From contig CAZEJG010000003.1 in the NCBI GenBank assembly GCA_964511625.1, positions 154,498-218,497 of the forward strand: DNA of 64,000 nucleotides. The letters run 5' to 3'. Positions 16,672-25,108 of the stretch are shown in pieces. How positions within the stretch are numbered: position 1 is the first letter of the stretch; every line of letters begins with the position of its first letter. The translations under genes were made by a program, and so were the position numbers. The notes under the pieces were generated by a model that was not told where the DNA came from, made no database searches, and worked only from the letters and a program-made list of their open reading frames with translations. This DNA comes from Pseudohoeflea sp964511625 (GTDB lineage Bacteria; Pseudomonadota; Alphaproteobacteria; Rhizobiales; Rhizobiaceae).

Positions 16672-18666
16672 ATGGGATTTGCTTCAAGAGGATTCCGGTT
16701 GTTTGCGGTCGGCGCGGCGCTCGCCATCGTCGCGATCTATTTCATTCATTCGAGCCTGATCACCGCGTCCGAGGATGCGGTGGAGCGTTCGGCGCGCTAC
16801 GACGTCGCATGGGTCGGCGCCGGCGGAAGACTGGAAGCCGCCAAGCTGCAGATCGCGCTTGCCACCTATATCAGCACGAAAGATCCGGAAGCCGCCGGAA
16901 AGGTGGCTCTCTTTACCGAGATTCTCGTCAACCGCTTCCGCATCTATGAGGCGCCGGCATTCCGGGATTTCCTTGCGTCCAAAGCGGGCCGTGAATGGGT
17001 TCTCGATCGCGCCGAAGGTCGTTTCCTGCAGGCTCGTCCACGTCTTCTAGATGTTGAGAGCCTCGATGACGGCGAGCTTGTCGAGCTCACGGAACAGCTC
17101 TCGAGCATTTTGGGGGCGGTCGACCGCGTCGGCGCGGAGGCGCACACGGAATCGGTAGAGGCTGCGGAACTCTACCGGCAGGAGGTTCGCCGTCAGCAAC
17201 AGTTCCAGCGCTGGCTGACGACGGGTCTGTTCGTTCTGCTCGCACTGGTTCTCGCCGCTGTGGCGCTCCAGAACCGGTTTCTCGGGCGCGCCCATCGCGA
17301 TGCCACTCGAAACGCCGCCGAATCGGCCTACCACGCCCGTCACGATGCGCTGACCGGATTGCCGAACCGGATGGCCTTCAACGAGGTCTTCAGCTCCGTG
17401 CTGCTCGAAAGGCCGGACCGCAACGGGCAGCGTATCGCCATCTTCGCGATCGATCTCGACGGTTTCAAGGGTATCAACGACAGCCTCGGCCATGCGATGG
17501 GCGATGTGCTTCTCAAGATCGCCGCGCAGCGGATCGCCAGCCGCACCGCAGCCTTCGGCAACACGTTAATCGCAGCCCGACTCGGTGGCGACGAATTCGT
17601 CATCATCCTCGATGCGGCTCTCGGCGCGGAGCAGATCTTCACCCAGGCGGAAACGCTGCGCAGGGATCTGTCCGTTCCCTACAGGGCCAATGGCAGCGTC
17701 CTTGCGCTCGGCGCCACGATAGGGGTCGCGGTGTCATCAGACGAGAGCCCGGTAAGCGGTTTGCTCGTCGATGCGGATCTGGCGCTCTCGCTGGCAAAAT
17801 CCCGCGAGAAGGGCACGGTGCTGCTCTTCGATCCGACGATTCGCCTCGCCTACGAACGCCGCACTCTGCTTGAAGGCGACATGCAAGACGCATTGGCAGT
17901 TGGCGACATCCGTCCCAATTACCAGCCGAAGGTCGACATTGTGAGCGGGCAGGTGACGGGCCTGGAGGCACTTGCCCGCTGGCGTCATCCAGAACTCGGC
18001 ATGGTGCCGCCCTCGGAATTCATCGCCATAGCCGAGAACTCGCCGATCATCGTCGATCTTGGCCGTACCATTCTGGATGCCGCATGCCGCGACATGCTCG
18101 ACTTGCCTGACCATATCGGCGTGTCGGTCAACCTGTCGGTCAATCAATTCCTGCGCGACGACATCGTCGAGACGGTGCGGCACGCGCTCAAACGAACCGG
18201 GCTGTCGCCGCACAGGCTGACACTCGAAGTCACCGAATCGCTCATGATCTCGGATGCCGGCCGCGCCGTAGACATTCTCGGACGTTTGAAAGCGCTTGGC
18301 GTATCGATCTCGCTCGATGACTTCGGCACCGGCTATTCGGCCCTGTCCTATCTGCAGTCCTTCGAATGGGACGAGATCAAGATCGACCGGTCCTTCGTGA
18401 TCGAACTTGAAACGGACAGACGCTCAATGGCGATCATCCGCGCCATTTCATCGCTCGCCGGCGAACTCGGTATCCATGTCACAGCCGAAGGCGTGGAGAC
18501 GGATGGTCAGATCGAGGCGCTGAGGCGCGCCGGCTGTGGAACCGGGCAGGGGTACTTCTATGGCAAGGCAATGCCGGTTGAGGACCTGGGTGCCGCGGTC
18601 CTTGCAAACTTTGTCTCCAGCCGAAGCGAGTTTCCGGGATCCGCAAGGGCGGCCGTCGCCTCCTGA
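16672..18666 (+). CDS. Membrane GGDEF-EAL protein (c-di-GMP synthesis/breakdown)
   Basis: A 664-aa inner-membrane protein. TM1 is at about 8-27, followed by an alpha-helical periplasmic domain to about 185, TM2 at about 187-207, then GGDEF (motif GGDEF at 305-309) and EAL (E432-A-L, in LEALARW). The EAL domain keeps NLSVNQF, EVTESL, LDDFGTG, KIDRSF and AEGVET, so both catalytic sites look intact; which dominates cannot be read from sequence. A strong GGGAGGGAGGTGA SD precedes the ATG. The partner gene 28 bases upstream encodes a periplasmic SUOX-fold protein that could interact with the periplasmic domain. Confidence 0.93.
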   Translation: MGFASRGFRLFAVGAALAIVAIYFIHSSLITASEDAVERSARYDVAWVGAGGRLEAAKLQIALATYISTKDPEAAGKVALFTEILVNRFRIYEAPAFRDFLASKAGREWVLDRAEGRFLQARPRLLDVESLDDGELVELTEQLSSILGAVDRVGAEAHTESVEAAELYRQEVRRQQQFQRWLTTGLFVLLALVLAAVALQNRFLGRAHRDATRNAAESAYHARHDALTGLPNRMAFNEVFSSVLLERPDRNGQRIAIFAIDLDGFKGINDSLGHAMGDVLLKIAAQRIASRTAAFGNTLIAARLGGDEFVIILDAALGAEQIFTQAETLRRDLSVPYRANGSVLALGATIGVAVSSDESPVSGLLVDADLALSLAKSREKGTVLLFDPTIRLAYERRTLLEGDMQDALAVGDIRPNYQPKVDIVSGQVTGLEALARWRHPELGMVPPSEFIAIAENSPIIVDLGRTILDAACRDMLDLPDHIGVSVNLSVNQFLRDDIVETVRHALKRTGLSPHRLTLEVTESLMISDAGRAVDILGRLKALGVSISLDDFGTGYSALSYLQSFEWDEIKIDRSFVIELETDRRSMAIIRAISSLAGELGIHVTAEGVETDGQIEALRRAGCGTGQGYFYGKAMPVEDLGAAVLANFVSSRSEFPGSARAAVAS

Positions 18667-18691
18667 CGCAGGGAGGCGACGCGATTGAGGA

Positions 18692-19738
18692 TCAGATCGG
18701 CATCGGGTGGTCGCGGCGCACCGCGTCGATATCGGCCATCACCTCGTCGGAGAGCGTGATCTCGGATGCACCGAGACAGATATCCAGTTGCTCGAGCGAG
18801 GTCGCGCCGATGATCGTCGAGGTCATGAAGGGTCGCGAGATGCAGAAGGCGAGCGCCATGTGCACCGGATGCAGACCGTGCGTCTTCGCCACGTCGAGAT
18901 AGGCCGCAGTCGCCGCTTCCGCGCGGGCGCCCCAGCGGCCGCCGAGATTTTCCACCCGCGAGCGACGCGAATTCTCCGGTACCGCGCCCCCCTGATACTT
19001 GCCGGTAAGAATGCCGGCGGCAAGCGGGGAGTAGGTGAGCAGCCCGACATCCTCGTGGTGCGCCACTTCCGCCAGATCGAGGTCGAAGTGGCGGCACAAC
19101 AGGTTATACTCGTTCTGCACCGAAGCCACGCGCGGCAGACCGTTGTCCTCGGCCAGCCGGATGAGCTGCATGATCCCCCAGGCGCTGTCGTTGGAGACAC
19201 CATAGGCGCGGATCTTGCCGGCCTTCACCGCATCGTCGAGACCGCGCAGCGTATCGAGCAGGTCCTCGAGCATCTTGCGTCCCTTGGGCTGTTTCGAGGC
19301 GTCGAATGTCCAGTTCTTGCGGAAATGGTAGGAGCCGCGATTGGGCCAGTGCAGCTGATAGAGATCGATATGATCGACGCCGAGCCGCTTGAGATTGAGA
19401 TCGAGCGCGCGGGTGATGGAATCGCGGCTGATGTCCTCGCCGTCGCGGATCCAGGCGTTGCCGTTGCCGGTGATCTTGCTGGCGAGCACGATCTGGTCGC
19501 GCTTCCCGCTTTTCCTGAACCAGCTTCCGATGATCTCCTCCGTGCGCCCTTGGGTTTCCGGACGGGTCGGATTGGTCGGATAGAGCTCTGCTGTGTCGAA
19601 GAAATTCACGCCGGCGTCGACGGCGCGGTCCATCTGGGCGTGGCCCTCGGCCTCGGTGTTCTGTTCGCCGAAGGTCATGGTGCCGAGGCAAATCTCGCTC
19701 ACGGACAGGCCGGTGCGGCCGAGCGGGTTCATTTTCAT
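18692..19738 (-). CDS. Aldo/keto reductase, Tas-like
   Basis: A 348-aa cytoplasmic NADPH-dependent aldo/keto reductase. The N-terminal LGRTGLSVSEICLGTMTFGE and FFDTAELYP (catalytic Asp and Tyr), ASKITG (Lys) and LYQLHWP (His) supply the AKR tetrad, and the sequence YPTNPTRPETQGRTE is close to E. coli Tas. The C-terminal IIGATSLEQLDICL is the NADPH-binding end of the barrel. It stands between the GGDEF-EAL gene (convergent) and the Na+/Ca2+ exchanger. The natural substrate is unknown. Confidence 0.9.
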   Translation of the reverse strand: MKMNPLGRTGLSVSEICLGTMTFGEQNTEAEGHAQMDRAVDAGVNFFDTAELYPTNPTRPETQGRTEEIIGSWFRKSGKRDQIVLASKITGNGNAWIRDGEDISRDSITRALDLNLKRLGVDHIDLYQLHWPNRGSYHFRKNWTFDASKQPKGRKMLEDLLDTLRGLDDAVKAGKIRAYGVSNDSAWGIMQLIRLAEDNGLPRVASVQNEYNLLCRHFDLDLAEVAHHEDVGLLTYSPLAAGILTGKYQGGAVPENSRRSRVENLGGRWGARAEAATAAYLDVAKTHGLHPVHMALAFCISRPFMTSTIIGATSLEQLDICLGASEITLSDEVMADIDAVRRDHPMPI

Positions 19739-19823
19739 GGCTGGAAATTCCGGTTGGCAGGGCGGGTCGGCCGAAAGATAGCCGCAACCCGCCCGAGATC
19801 AACCCTCGGACATGTAAGGAGCG

Positions 19824-20771
19824 TCAGGCCGCCACCAGCCCGGCGACATAGCAGCCATAGAGCGTGAGGAGGCAGAGGCCGCCGATCCGGCCTATCCCGC
19901 TCCGAAACGCGATCATCCCGGTGAGCACGAGAGCGGTCGCCAGCATGACCGGAATGTCGAATGAAGCGATCGACGAAGAAACCGGAACCGGTGAGATCAG
20001 GGCGGTCACGCCGAGAATGCCGAGGATGTTGAAGATGTTCGATCCGATAACGTTACCGAGCGCGACGTCGGCGTGGCGCCGGATCGCGGCTGCCACGGAA
20101 GTGGCCAGTTCCGGCAGCGAGGTGCCTACGGCGACGATGGTCAGCCCGATGGTGGCTTCCGACATGCCGAAGGTGCGGGAAATCTCGATCGCCGATTCCA
20201 CCAGCCAGTTGGCGCCGAGGAAGAGGCCACCAAGACCCAGCAGGACCGAGCCGATGGCGACGGGGAACGAACGCCGCCAGGCGGGCAGCGTGTCCTCCTG
20301 CGCTTCGCAACCGTCCGCCATACCGCTTCGCGCGGTGTAGACGAGGTAGGCCACGAGACCCCCGAGCATGACCGCGCCTGCGAGACGACCGATGCCGCCC
20401 CACCAGCCGATGGCCAGTAGGAGCACACTTGCCGCCAGCATGATCACGAGATCGCGCCGGTAGGCAAGAAACCTGGCGGCGACCGGGGCAATGATGGCCG
20501 CCAGACCGACGATGAGCAGGATGTTGGCGATGTTGGAGCCGACCACGTTGCCGATGGCGATGTCGGGCGACCTGTCGAGCGCCGCCTTCACGGAGACCAG
20601 CAATTCCGGCAGCGAGGTGCCGAAGCCCACGATGGTCAGGCCGATCAGCAGCGGCGGCATGGAAAACCGCCGGGCGATCGTGACCGCGCCCGCAACGAGC
20701 GCTTCCGCTCCCAAGGACAGCAGAACCAGGCCGCCCAGCAGGCCGGGCAGCGTTGACATGACTGTGGTCAT
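19824..20771 (-). CDS. Calcium/sodium antiporter (CaCA, YrbG type)
   Basis: A 315-aa inner-membrane cation exchanger with two inverted repeats, each carrying the alpha motif: VGFGTSLPELLVSVKAA followed by GNVVGSNIANIL in the first half, and VAVGTSLPELATSVAAA with GNVIGSNIFNILGIL in the second. These Glu/Asn/Ser residues form the ion sites. About ten TM helices. The ATG at 20771 is preferred to the upstream in-frame start at 20837, which would overlap the neighbouring gene. A second member of the family is encoded at 56547-57488. Confidence 0.92.
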   Translation of the reverse strand: MTTVMSTLPGLLGGLVLLSLGAEALVAGAVTIARRFSMPPLLIGLTIVGFGTSLPELLVSVKAALDRSPDIAIGNVVGSNIANILLIVGLAAIIAPVAARFLAYRRDLVIMLAASVLLLAIGWWGGIGRLAGAVMLGGLVAYLVYTARSGMADGCEAQEDTLPAWRRSFPVAIGSVLLGLGGLFLGANWLVESAIEISRTFGMSEATIGLTIVAVGTSLPELATSVAAAIRRHADVALGNVIGSNIFNILGILGVTALISPVPVSSSIASFDIPVMLATALVLTGMIAFRSGIGRIGGLCLLTLYGCYVAGLVAA

Positions 20772-20781
20772 CTTTTTCGGC

Positions 20782-21111
20782 TCAGGCGTCCGAGAGACCC
20801 GAGCCGGGCTTCGGGTCCGGATAGCGCTCGGCTGCAATTGCCAGTTCCACCAGTTTCCAGGTGGCCCAGAGGGCGGGAACGAGAACCACGGCGCCGAAGA
20901 CGATCTGCACGGCCAGACTGTGACCGATGAAGTCGACGACCGCCCAGTAAAGAAGCAGCGCGACGAGCCAGATTTCCGAACCGATCAGCACGATCGCGCC
21001 CGAAGCGAGCGCGAGCGCCGCAATCAGGCTGCGGCGAACCGGCGGGGATGTTTCGATCGTCTTGATGGAGGTGGTGGCCGGGCCTTTGCCGGCTGAGGCG
21101 GGATGCGACAT
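20782..21111 (-). CDS. Small membrane protein of unknown function
   Basis: A 109-aa protein with two predicted TM helices (about 29-55 and 66-92) and a short hydrophilic N-terminus and C-terminus (YPDPKPGSGL). I do not recognise a family. The start at 21111 (MSHPASAGKG) is chosen because sequence upstream in the frame is Arg/Pro-rich and lacks a ribosome site. Its stop is 10 bases from the exchanger start, so the two are probably one transcript; a role linked to the exchanger is only suggested by that. Confidence 0.65.
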   Translation of the reverse strand: MSHPASAGKGPATTSIKTIETSPPVRRSLIAALALASGAIVLIGSEIWLVALLLYWAVVDFIGHSLAVQIVFGAVVLVPALWATWKLVELAIAAERYPDPKPGSGLSDA

Positions 21112-21368
21112 GGCGTCAATCCGAAAGGGCGCTGCTGAAATCGAGCGCAACGGCGGATTAATTGCGCTCGCCCGAGGCATCTTTCAAGTGGTCCGTGGGT
21201 CCGACCGCAAGAAAATGTGGCGTGACGCCGTTTGCGCAGAGCCGCCGATATCGTCTTCGCCTTGACATTAACCTTGGGAATGTCGATGGAACGCGCCCAA
21301 ACGGACACGCGTTGACCCACCGGTCCGCTTTTAACTGGCCAACGCGACAAACCGATAAGGGAGACGCC

Positions 21369-22313
21369 ATGACGCGCGCATTCACTTTTCCCGGTCAGGG
21401 CAGCCAGACCGTCGGCATGGGCAAGGAGCTCGCCGAAACCTTCGCCGAGGCGAGGGCGGTCTTCGAGGAAGTCGACGAGGCTCTCGGTGAAAAGCTCTCG
21501 GCCGTGATGTTCGAGGGGCCAGAGGAAACGCTCACCCTGACCGCCAACGCCCAGCCGGCGCTGATGGCCGTCTCGATGGCGGTGATGCGGGTGATCGAGG
21601 CGCGCGGCCACAAGCTCGCAGACCTTGCTTCCTATGTCGCCGGCCATTCACTCGGTGAATATTCCGCCCTTTGCGCCGCCGGCACCTTCTCGCTCGCCGA
21701 TACCGCTCGCCTTCTGCGCATCCGCGGCAATGCCATGCAGTCGGCCGTAGCACCCGGTGAGGGCGCCATGGCTGCCATCATCGGTCTCGAAGCGGCCGAC
21801 GTGCAGGCCGCCTGCGAGGAAGCCGCCGCCGGCGAAGCCGTCTGCCAGATCGCCAACGACAATGGCGGCGGCCAGCTCGTCATTTCCGGCCTCAAGCCCG
21901 CCGTCGAGCATGCCGCCCGCATCTGCACGGACAAGGGCGCCAAGCGCGCCGTAATGCTGCCGGTTTCGGCGCCCTTCCATTCTGCGCTGATGCAGCCGGC
22001 AGCCGAAGCGATGCGCGAGGCGCTCGCCGACGTTTCCAAAAAGGCACCGGTCGTTCCCGTCGTCGCCAATGTCCGCGCCGCACCCGTCACCGATCCCGAA
22101 GAGATCGCCTCCCTGCTCGTCGAGCAGGTCACCGGCCGTGTGCGCTGGGCCGAGACGGTGTCCTGGTTTGCCCCCAACGGTGTCGACACGCTGGCCGAAG
22201 TCGGTTCGGGCAAGGTGCTCTCCGGGCTCGCCCGCCGCATCGACCGCAGCCTGAATGCCGTGGCTCTCGGCACACCCGCCGATATCGACGCTTTCCTGGC
22301 CGGCCTCGAATAG
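21369..22313 (+). CDS. fabD: Malonyl-CoA:ACP transacylase
   Basis: A 314-aa cytoplasmic enzyme that loads malonyl groups on ACP for fatty-acid synthesis. FPGQGSQTVGMGKEL opens the protein; the nucleophile lies in GHSLGEYSAL and the catalytic His in SAPFHSALM. The length matches E. coli FabD (309 aa). GGGAGACGCC precedes the ATG. First of the fabD-fabG-acpP-fabF series, 56 bases ahead of fabG. Confidence 0.98.
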   Translation: MTRAFTFPGQGSQTVGMGKELAETFAEARAVFEEVDEALGEKLSAVMFEGPEETLTLTANAQPALMAVSMAVMRVIEARGHKLADLASYVAGHSLGEYSALCAAGTFSLADTARLLRIRGNAMQSAVAPGEGAMAAIIGLEAADVQAACEEAAAGEAVCQIANDNGGGQLVISGLKPAVEHAARICTDKGAKRAVMLPVSAPFHSALMQPAAEAMREALADVSKKAPVVPVVANVRAAPVTDPEEIASLLVEQVTGRVRWAETVSWFAPNGVDTLAEVGSGKVLSGLARRIDRSLNAVALGTPADIDAFLAGLE

Positions 22314-22369
22314 GAGGCGGTTCGCCTCCTTCCGAAACAGACAAGAAACGACCCTGAAGGGATGATCCC

Positions 22370-23107
22370 ATGTTCGACCTGACCGGCCGCAAGGCCCTCA
22401 TCACCGGCGCTTCCGGCGGTATCGGCGAGGCAGTGGCCCGCGCGCTTCACGCGCAGGGCGCCATCGTCGGCCTGCACGGCACCCGCGTCGAGAAGCTCGA
22501 GGCGCTGGCCGCCGAACTCGGTTCCAATTGCCATGTGCTCGCCGCCAACCTTTCGGACCGCGCCGAAGTGGCCGCGCTCGGCAAGCGCGCCGAGGAAACG
22601 ATGGAAGGCGTCGACATCCTCGTCAACAATGCCGGCATCACCCGCGACGGGCTGTTCGTGCGCATGAGCGACGAGCAGTGGGACGACGTCCTCGAGGTCA
22701 ATCTCGGTTCGGTCTTCCGGCTCACCCGCGAACTGGCGCATCCGATGATGCGCCGCCGTCACGGTCGCATCGTCAACATCACCTCGGTGGTCGGGGTGAC
22801 CGGCAATCCGGGCCAGGCCAACTACTGCGCCTCCAAGGCCGGCATGATCGGCATGTCCAAGAGCCTGGCGCAGGAAATCGCCAGCCGCAACGTCACCGTC
22901 AACTGCGTGGCGCCGGGTTTCATCGAATCCGCCATGACCGACAAGCTCAACGAAAAGCAGCGCGGCGCCATCATGGGCGCGATCCCGATGGGACGCATGG
23001 GCACCGGTGCAGAAGTCGCCTCTGCGGTCGCCTATCTGGCGTCCAACGAAGCTGCCTACGTCACCGGGCAGACGATCCACGTCAACGGCGGCATGGCGAT
23101 GATCTGA
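22370..23107 (+). CDS. fabG: 3-oxoacyl-ACP reductase
   Basis: A 245-aa SDR enzyme that reduces 3-oxoacyl-ACP with NADPH. Cofactor motif TGASGGIGEAVA, NNAGITRDGLF, catalytic Ser in NITSVVGVTGNPGQ, and YCASKAG with catalytic Tyr and Lys. The C-terminus YVTGQTIHVNGGMAM is typical FabG. GAAGGGATG lies before the start. Neighbours are fabD and acpP. Confidence 0.98.
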   Translation: MFDLTGRKALITGASGGIGEAVARALHAQGAIVGLHGTRVEKLEALAAELGSNCHVLAANLSDRAEVAALGKRAEETMEGVDILVNNAGITRDGLFVRMSDEQWDDVLEVNLGSVFRLTRELAHPMMRRRHGRIVNITSVVGVTGNPGQANYCASKAGMIGMSKSLAQEIASRNVTVNCVAPGFIESAMTDKLNEKQRGAIMGAIPMGRMGTGAEVASAVAYLASNEAAYVTGQTIHVNGGMAMI

Positions 23108-23139
23108 GCGGCCGCCGCCGCCATCAAACGAGCCGCCTC

Positions 23140-23166
23140 GCCGGGCAATTTTCGGCTTTGCCCGGC
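23140..23166 (+). other. Hairpin between fabG and acpP
   Basis: Inverted repeat GCCGGGCAA (23140-23148)/TTGCCCGGC (23158-23166) followed by seven A residues. The A-tract is on the wrong side for a plus-strand intrinsic terminator, and on the minus strand the T-tract precedes the stem, so it does not fit a standard terminator on either strand. It lies in the 250-base fabG-acpP gap that should also hold the acpP promoter. Confidence 0.4.
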
Positions 23167-23357
23167 AAAAAAACCGTGTTACGTCCCGCCGAACATGGCG
23201 TGGGAACCGGCGTAACCGGGAAACGAAGGCTGGTTAATCCACAGTCCGCCCCTTGCAGGGGGCAACCCGGCAAACTAAAAGTCCCACCGAACTTGATTGG
23301 TAGTGCCGACCCCGATAAAGGGCGTTGGAGTAACTTGGACAGGTTGAGGAAACCGTT

Positions 23358-23594
23358 ATGAGCGATATCGCAGACCGCGTGAAGAAAATCGTCGTTGAGC
23401 ACCTTGGCGTTGAGGAAGAAAAAGTCACCGAAAGCGCAAGCTTCATCGACGATCTCGGCGCGGACTCGCTCGACACCGTCGAGCTCGTCATGGCGTTCGA
23501 GGAAGAATTCGGCATCGAAATTCCGGATGACGCGGCAGACACCATCCTGACCGTCGGCGACGCCGTGAAGTTCATCGAGAAGGCCCAGGCCTGA
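23358..23594 (+). CDS. acpP: Acyl carrier protein
   Basis: A 78-aa acidic carrier protein. The serine of GADSLDTVELVMAFEEEF takes the 4'-phosphopantetheine arm. Length and sequence are those of the primary fatty-acid ACP (MSDIADRVKKIVVEHLGV start). GAGGAAA lies before the ATG. It sits between fabG and fabF with its own 250-base upstream region, consistent with separate strong expression. Confidence 0.98.
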   Translation: MSDIADRVKKIVVEHLGVEEEKVTESASFIDDLGADSLDTVELVMAFEEEFGIEIPDDAADTILTVGDAVKFIEKAQA

Positions 23595-23605
23595 TCCCGT
23601 TCCGA

Positions 23606-23641
23606 CCGCCGGCAGGGCATACCGTGTCCGCCGGCGGTTTC
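23606..23641 (+). terminator. Probable terminator after acpP
   Basis: Stem ACCGCCGGC (23606-23614)/GCCGGCGGT (23631-23639), 16-base loop, ending in only TTT. It could partly end the acpP transcript before fabF. Confidence 0.55.
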
Positions 23642-23714
23642 GGATTCCGGGTGCAACCTTCCCGTGACGGGGATGTTGTCTCCCGTAGCGGCAGTTACAT
23701 CCGGACCTGATGAG

Positions 23715-24977
23715 ATGAGACGCGTTGTCATAACCGGAACCGGGTTGGTCACCCCGCTTGGATGCGGGACTGAGATCACCTGGAAAAGACTTCTGGACAG
23801 CCGGAGCGGCATCAGCCGCGTCACCTCCTTCGAGGTGGACGATCTGGCCGCGCAGATTGCCGGTCAGATTCCGACCGATCCGTCCGACGAGGGATATTAC
23901 AATCCCGACGACTGGATGGAGCCGAAGGAACAGCGCAAGGTCGATCCCTTCATCGTCTACGGCATGGCTGCGGCCGAACTGGCCCTCCGGGATTCCGGCT
24001 GGAAGCCCGAAACCGACGAGGACCAGATCGCAACCGGTGTTCTCATCGGTTCCGGTATCGGCGGTCTCGAAGGTATCGTCGAGGCCGGCTACACGCTGCG
24101 CGACAAGGGTCCGCGCCGTATCTCCCCCTTCTTCATCCCGGGCCGACTGATCAACCTGGTATCGGGCCAGGTGTCGATCCGCCACAAGCTGCGCGGACCG
24201 AATCATTCGGTCGTCACCGCCTGCTCGACCGGCGCCCACGCCATCGGCGATGCGGCCCGGCTGATCATGCTCGGCGATGCCGATGTGATGGTCGCCGGCG
24301 GTGCCGAATCGCCCGTCTGCCGCATCGCCCTCGCGGGATTTGCAGCCTGCAAGGCGCTTGCCACCGAATTCAACGACCGGCCGACCGAGGCCTCGCGCCC
24401 CTACGATCGCGATCGTGACGGCTTCGTCATGGGCGAGGGCGCAGGTATCGTCGTGCTCGAGGAACTCGAGCATGCCAAGGCGCGCGGCGCCAACATTCTC
24501 GCCGAGGTCGTCGGCTACGGCCTGTCGGGCGACGCCTACCACATTACCGCCCCCGCCGAGGACGGCGACGGCGCCTATCGCTGCATGACGATGGCGCTCA
24601 AGCGCGCCGGTCTGACGCCGGCGGATGTGGACTACATCAACGCCCACGGCACCTCGACCATGGCCGACACGATCGAGCTCGGCGCTGCCGAACGTCTGGT
24701 GGGCGACGCCGCTTCGAAGATCTCGATGTCGTCGACCAAATCGGCGACCGGCCACCTGCTCGGCGCGGCCGGCGCGATCGAGGCGATTTTCTCGGCGCTC
24801 GCCATTCGCGACAACATCGTTCCGCCGACTCTCAACCTCGACAATCCCGAGGTAGAGACCAAAATCGACCTCGTTCCCAAGGTCGCCCGCAAGCGCCAGG
24901 TCGATGTTGCGCTGTCCAATTCCTTCGGGTTTGGCGGCACCAACGCATCCCTCGTCCTGCGCCGCTACCAGGACTGA
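23715..24977 (+). CDS. fabF: 3-oxoacyl-ACP synthase II
   Basis: A 420-aa elongating condensing enzyme. It starts MRRVVITGTGLVTPLGCG; the catalytic Cys is in VTACSTGAHAIG, the two His are in NAHGTSTM and SATGHLLGAAGAIE, and the FGFGGTNASL end is present. The reading frame is open back to 23664, but 23715 gives the standard N-terminus. It extends the acyl chain by condensing malonyl-ACP. It follows acpP and precedes mltG. Confidence 0.97.
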   Translation: MRRVVITGTGLVTPLGCGTEITWKRLLDSRSGISRVTSFEVDDLAAQIAGQIPTDPSDEGYYNPDDWMEPKEQRKVDPFIVYGMAAAELALRDSGWKPETDEDQIATGVLIGSGIGGLEGIVEAGYTLRDKGPRRISPFFIPGRLINLVSGQVSIRHKLRGPNHSVVTACSTGAHAIGDAARLIMLGDADVMVAGGAESPVCRIALAGFAACKALATEFNDRPTEASRPYDRDRDGFVMGEGAGIVVLEELEHAKARGANILAEVVGYGLSGDAYHITAPAEDGDGAYRCMTMALKRAGLTPADVDYINAHGTSTMADTIELGAAERLVGDAASKISMSSTKSATGHLLGAAGAIEAIFSALAIRDNIVPPTLNLDNPEVETKIDLVPKVARKRQVDVALSNSFGFGGTNASLVLRRYQD

Positions 24978-24978
24978 T

Positions 24979-25061
24979 CCGCAAGCGTTGATTTGCGGTT
25001 CTTTTCCCGTATCTTTCGCCGGTCCCGCGCCTTCGCCGATTGCGCGGAGCACCGGCTTTTT
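24979..25061 (+). terminator. Terminator region after fabF
   Basis: Two hairpins: CCGCAA (24979-24984)/TTGCGG (24993-24998) followed by TTCTTTT, and GCCGGT (25018-25023)/ACCGGC (25051-25056) with an imperfect inner stem followed by TTTTT. Either can end the fabF transcript before mltG. Confidence 0.65.
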
Positions 25062-25108
25062 GCCACATTGCTCCCTGAAATTTCGGGGAATCGAAATGAG
25101 GATACGAC

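Noticed and set aside
19824..20771. Recent duplication of the Na+/Ca2+ exchanger with 56547-57488
   Set aside because: The two proteins share motifs but differ widely elsewhere and in context, so they are old paralogues rather than a recent copy.
21262..21290. TTGACA before fabD as a sigma-70 promoter
   Set aside because: The hexamer is good but the sequence at 16 to 18 bases (GATGGA region) is a poor -10, so I did not list it.
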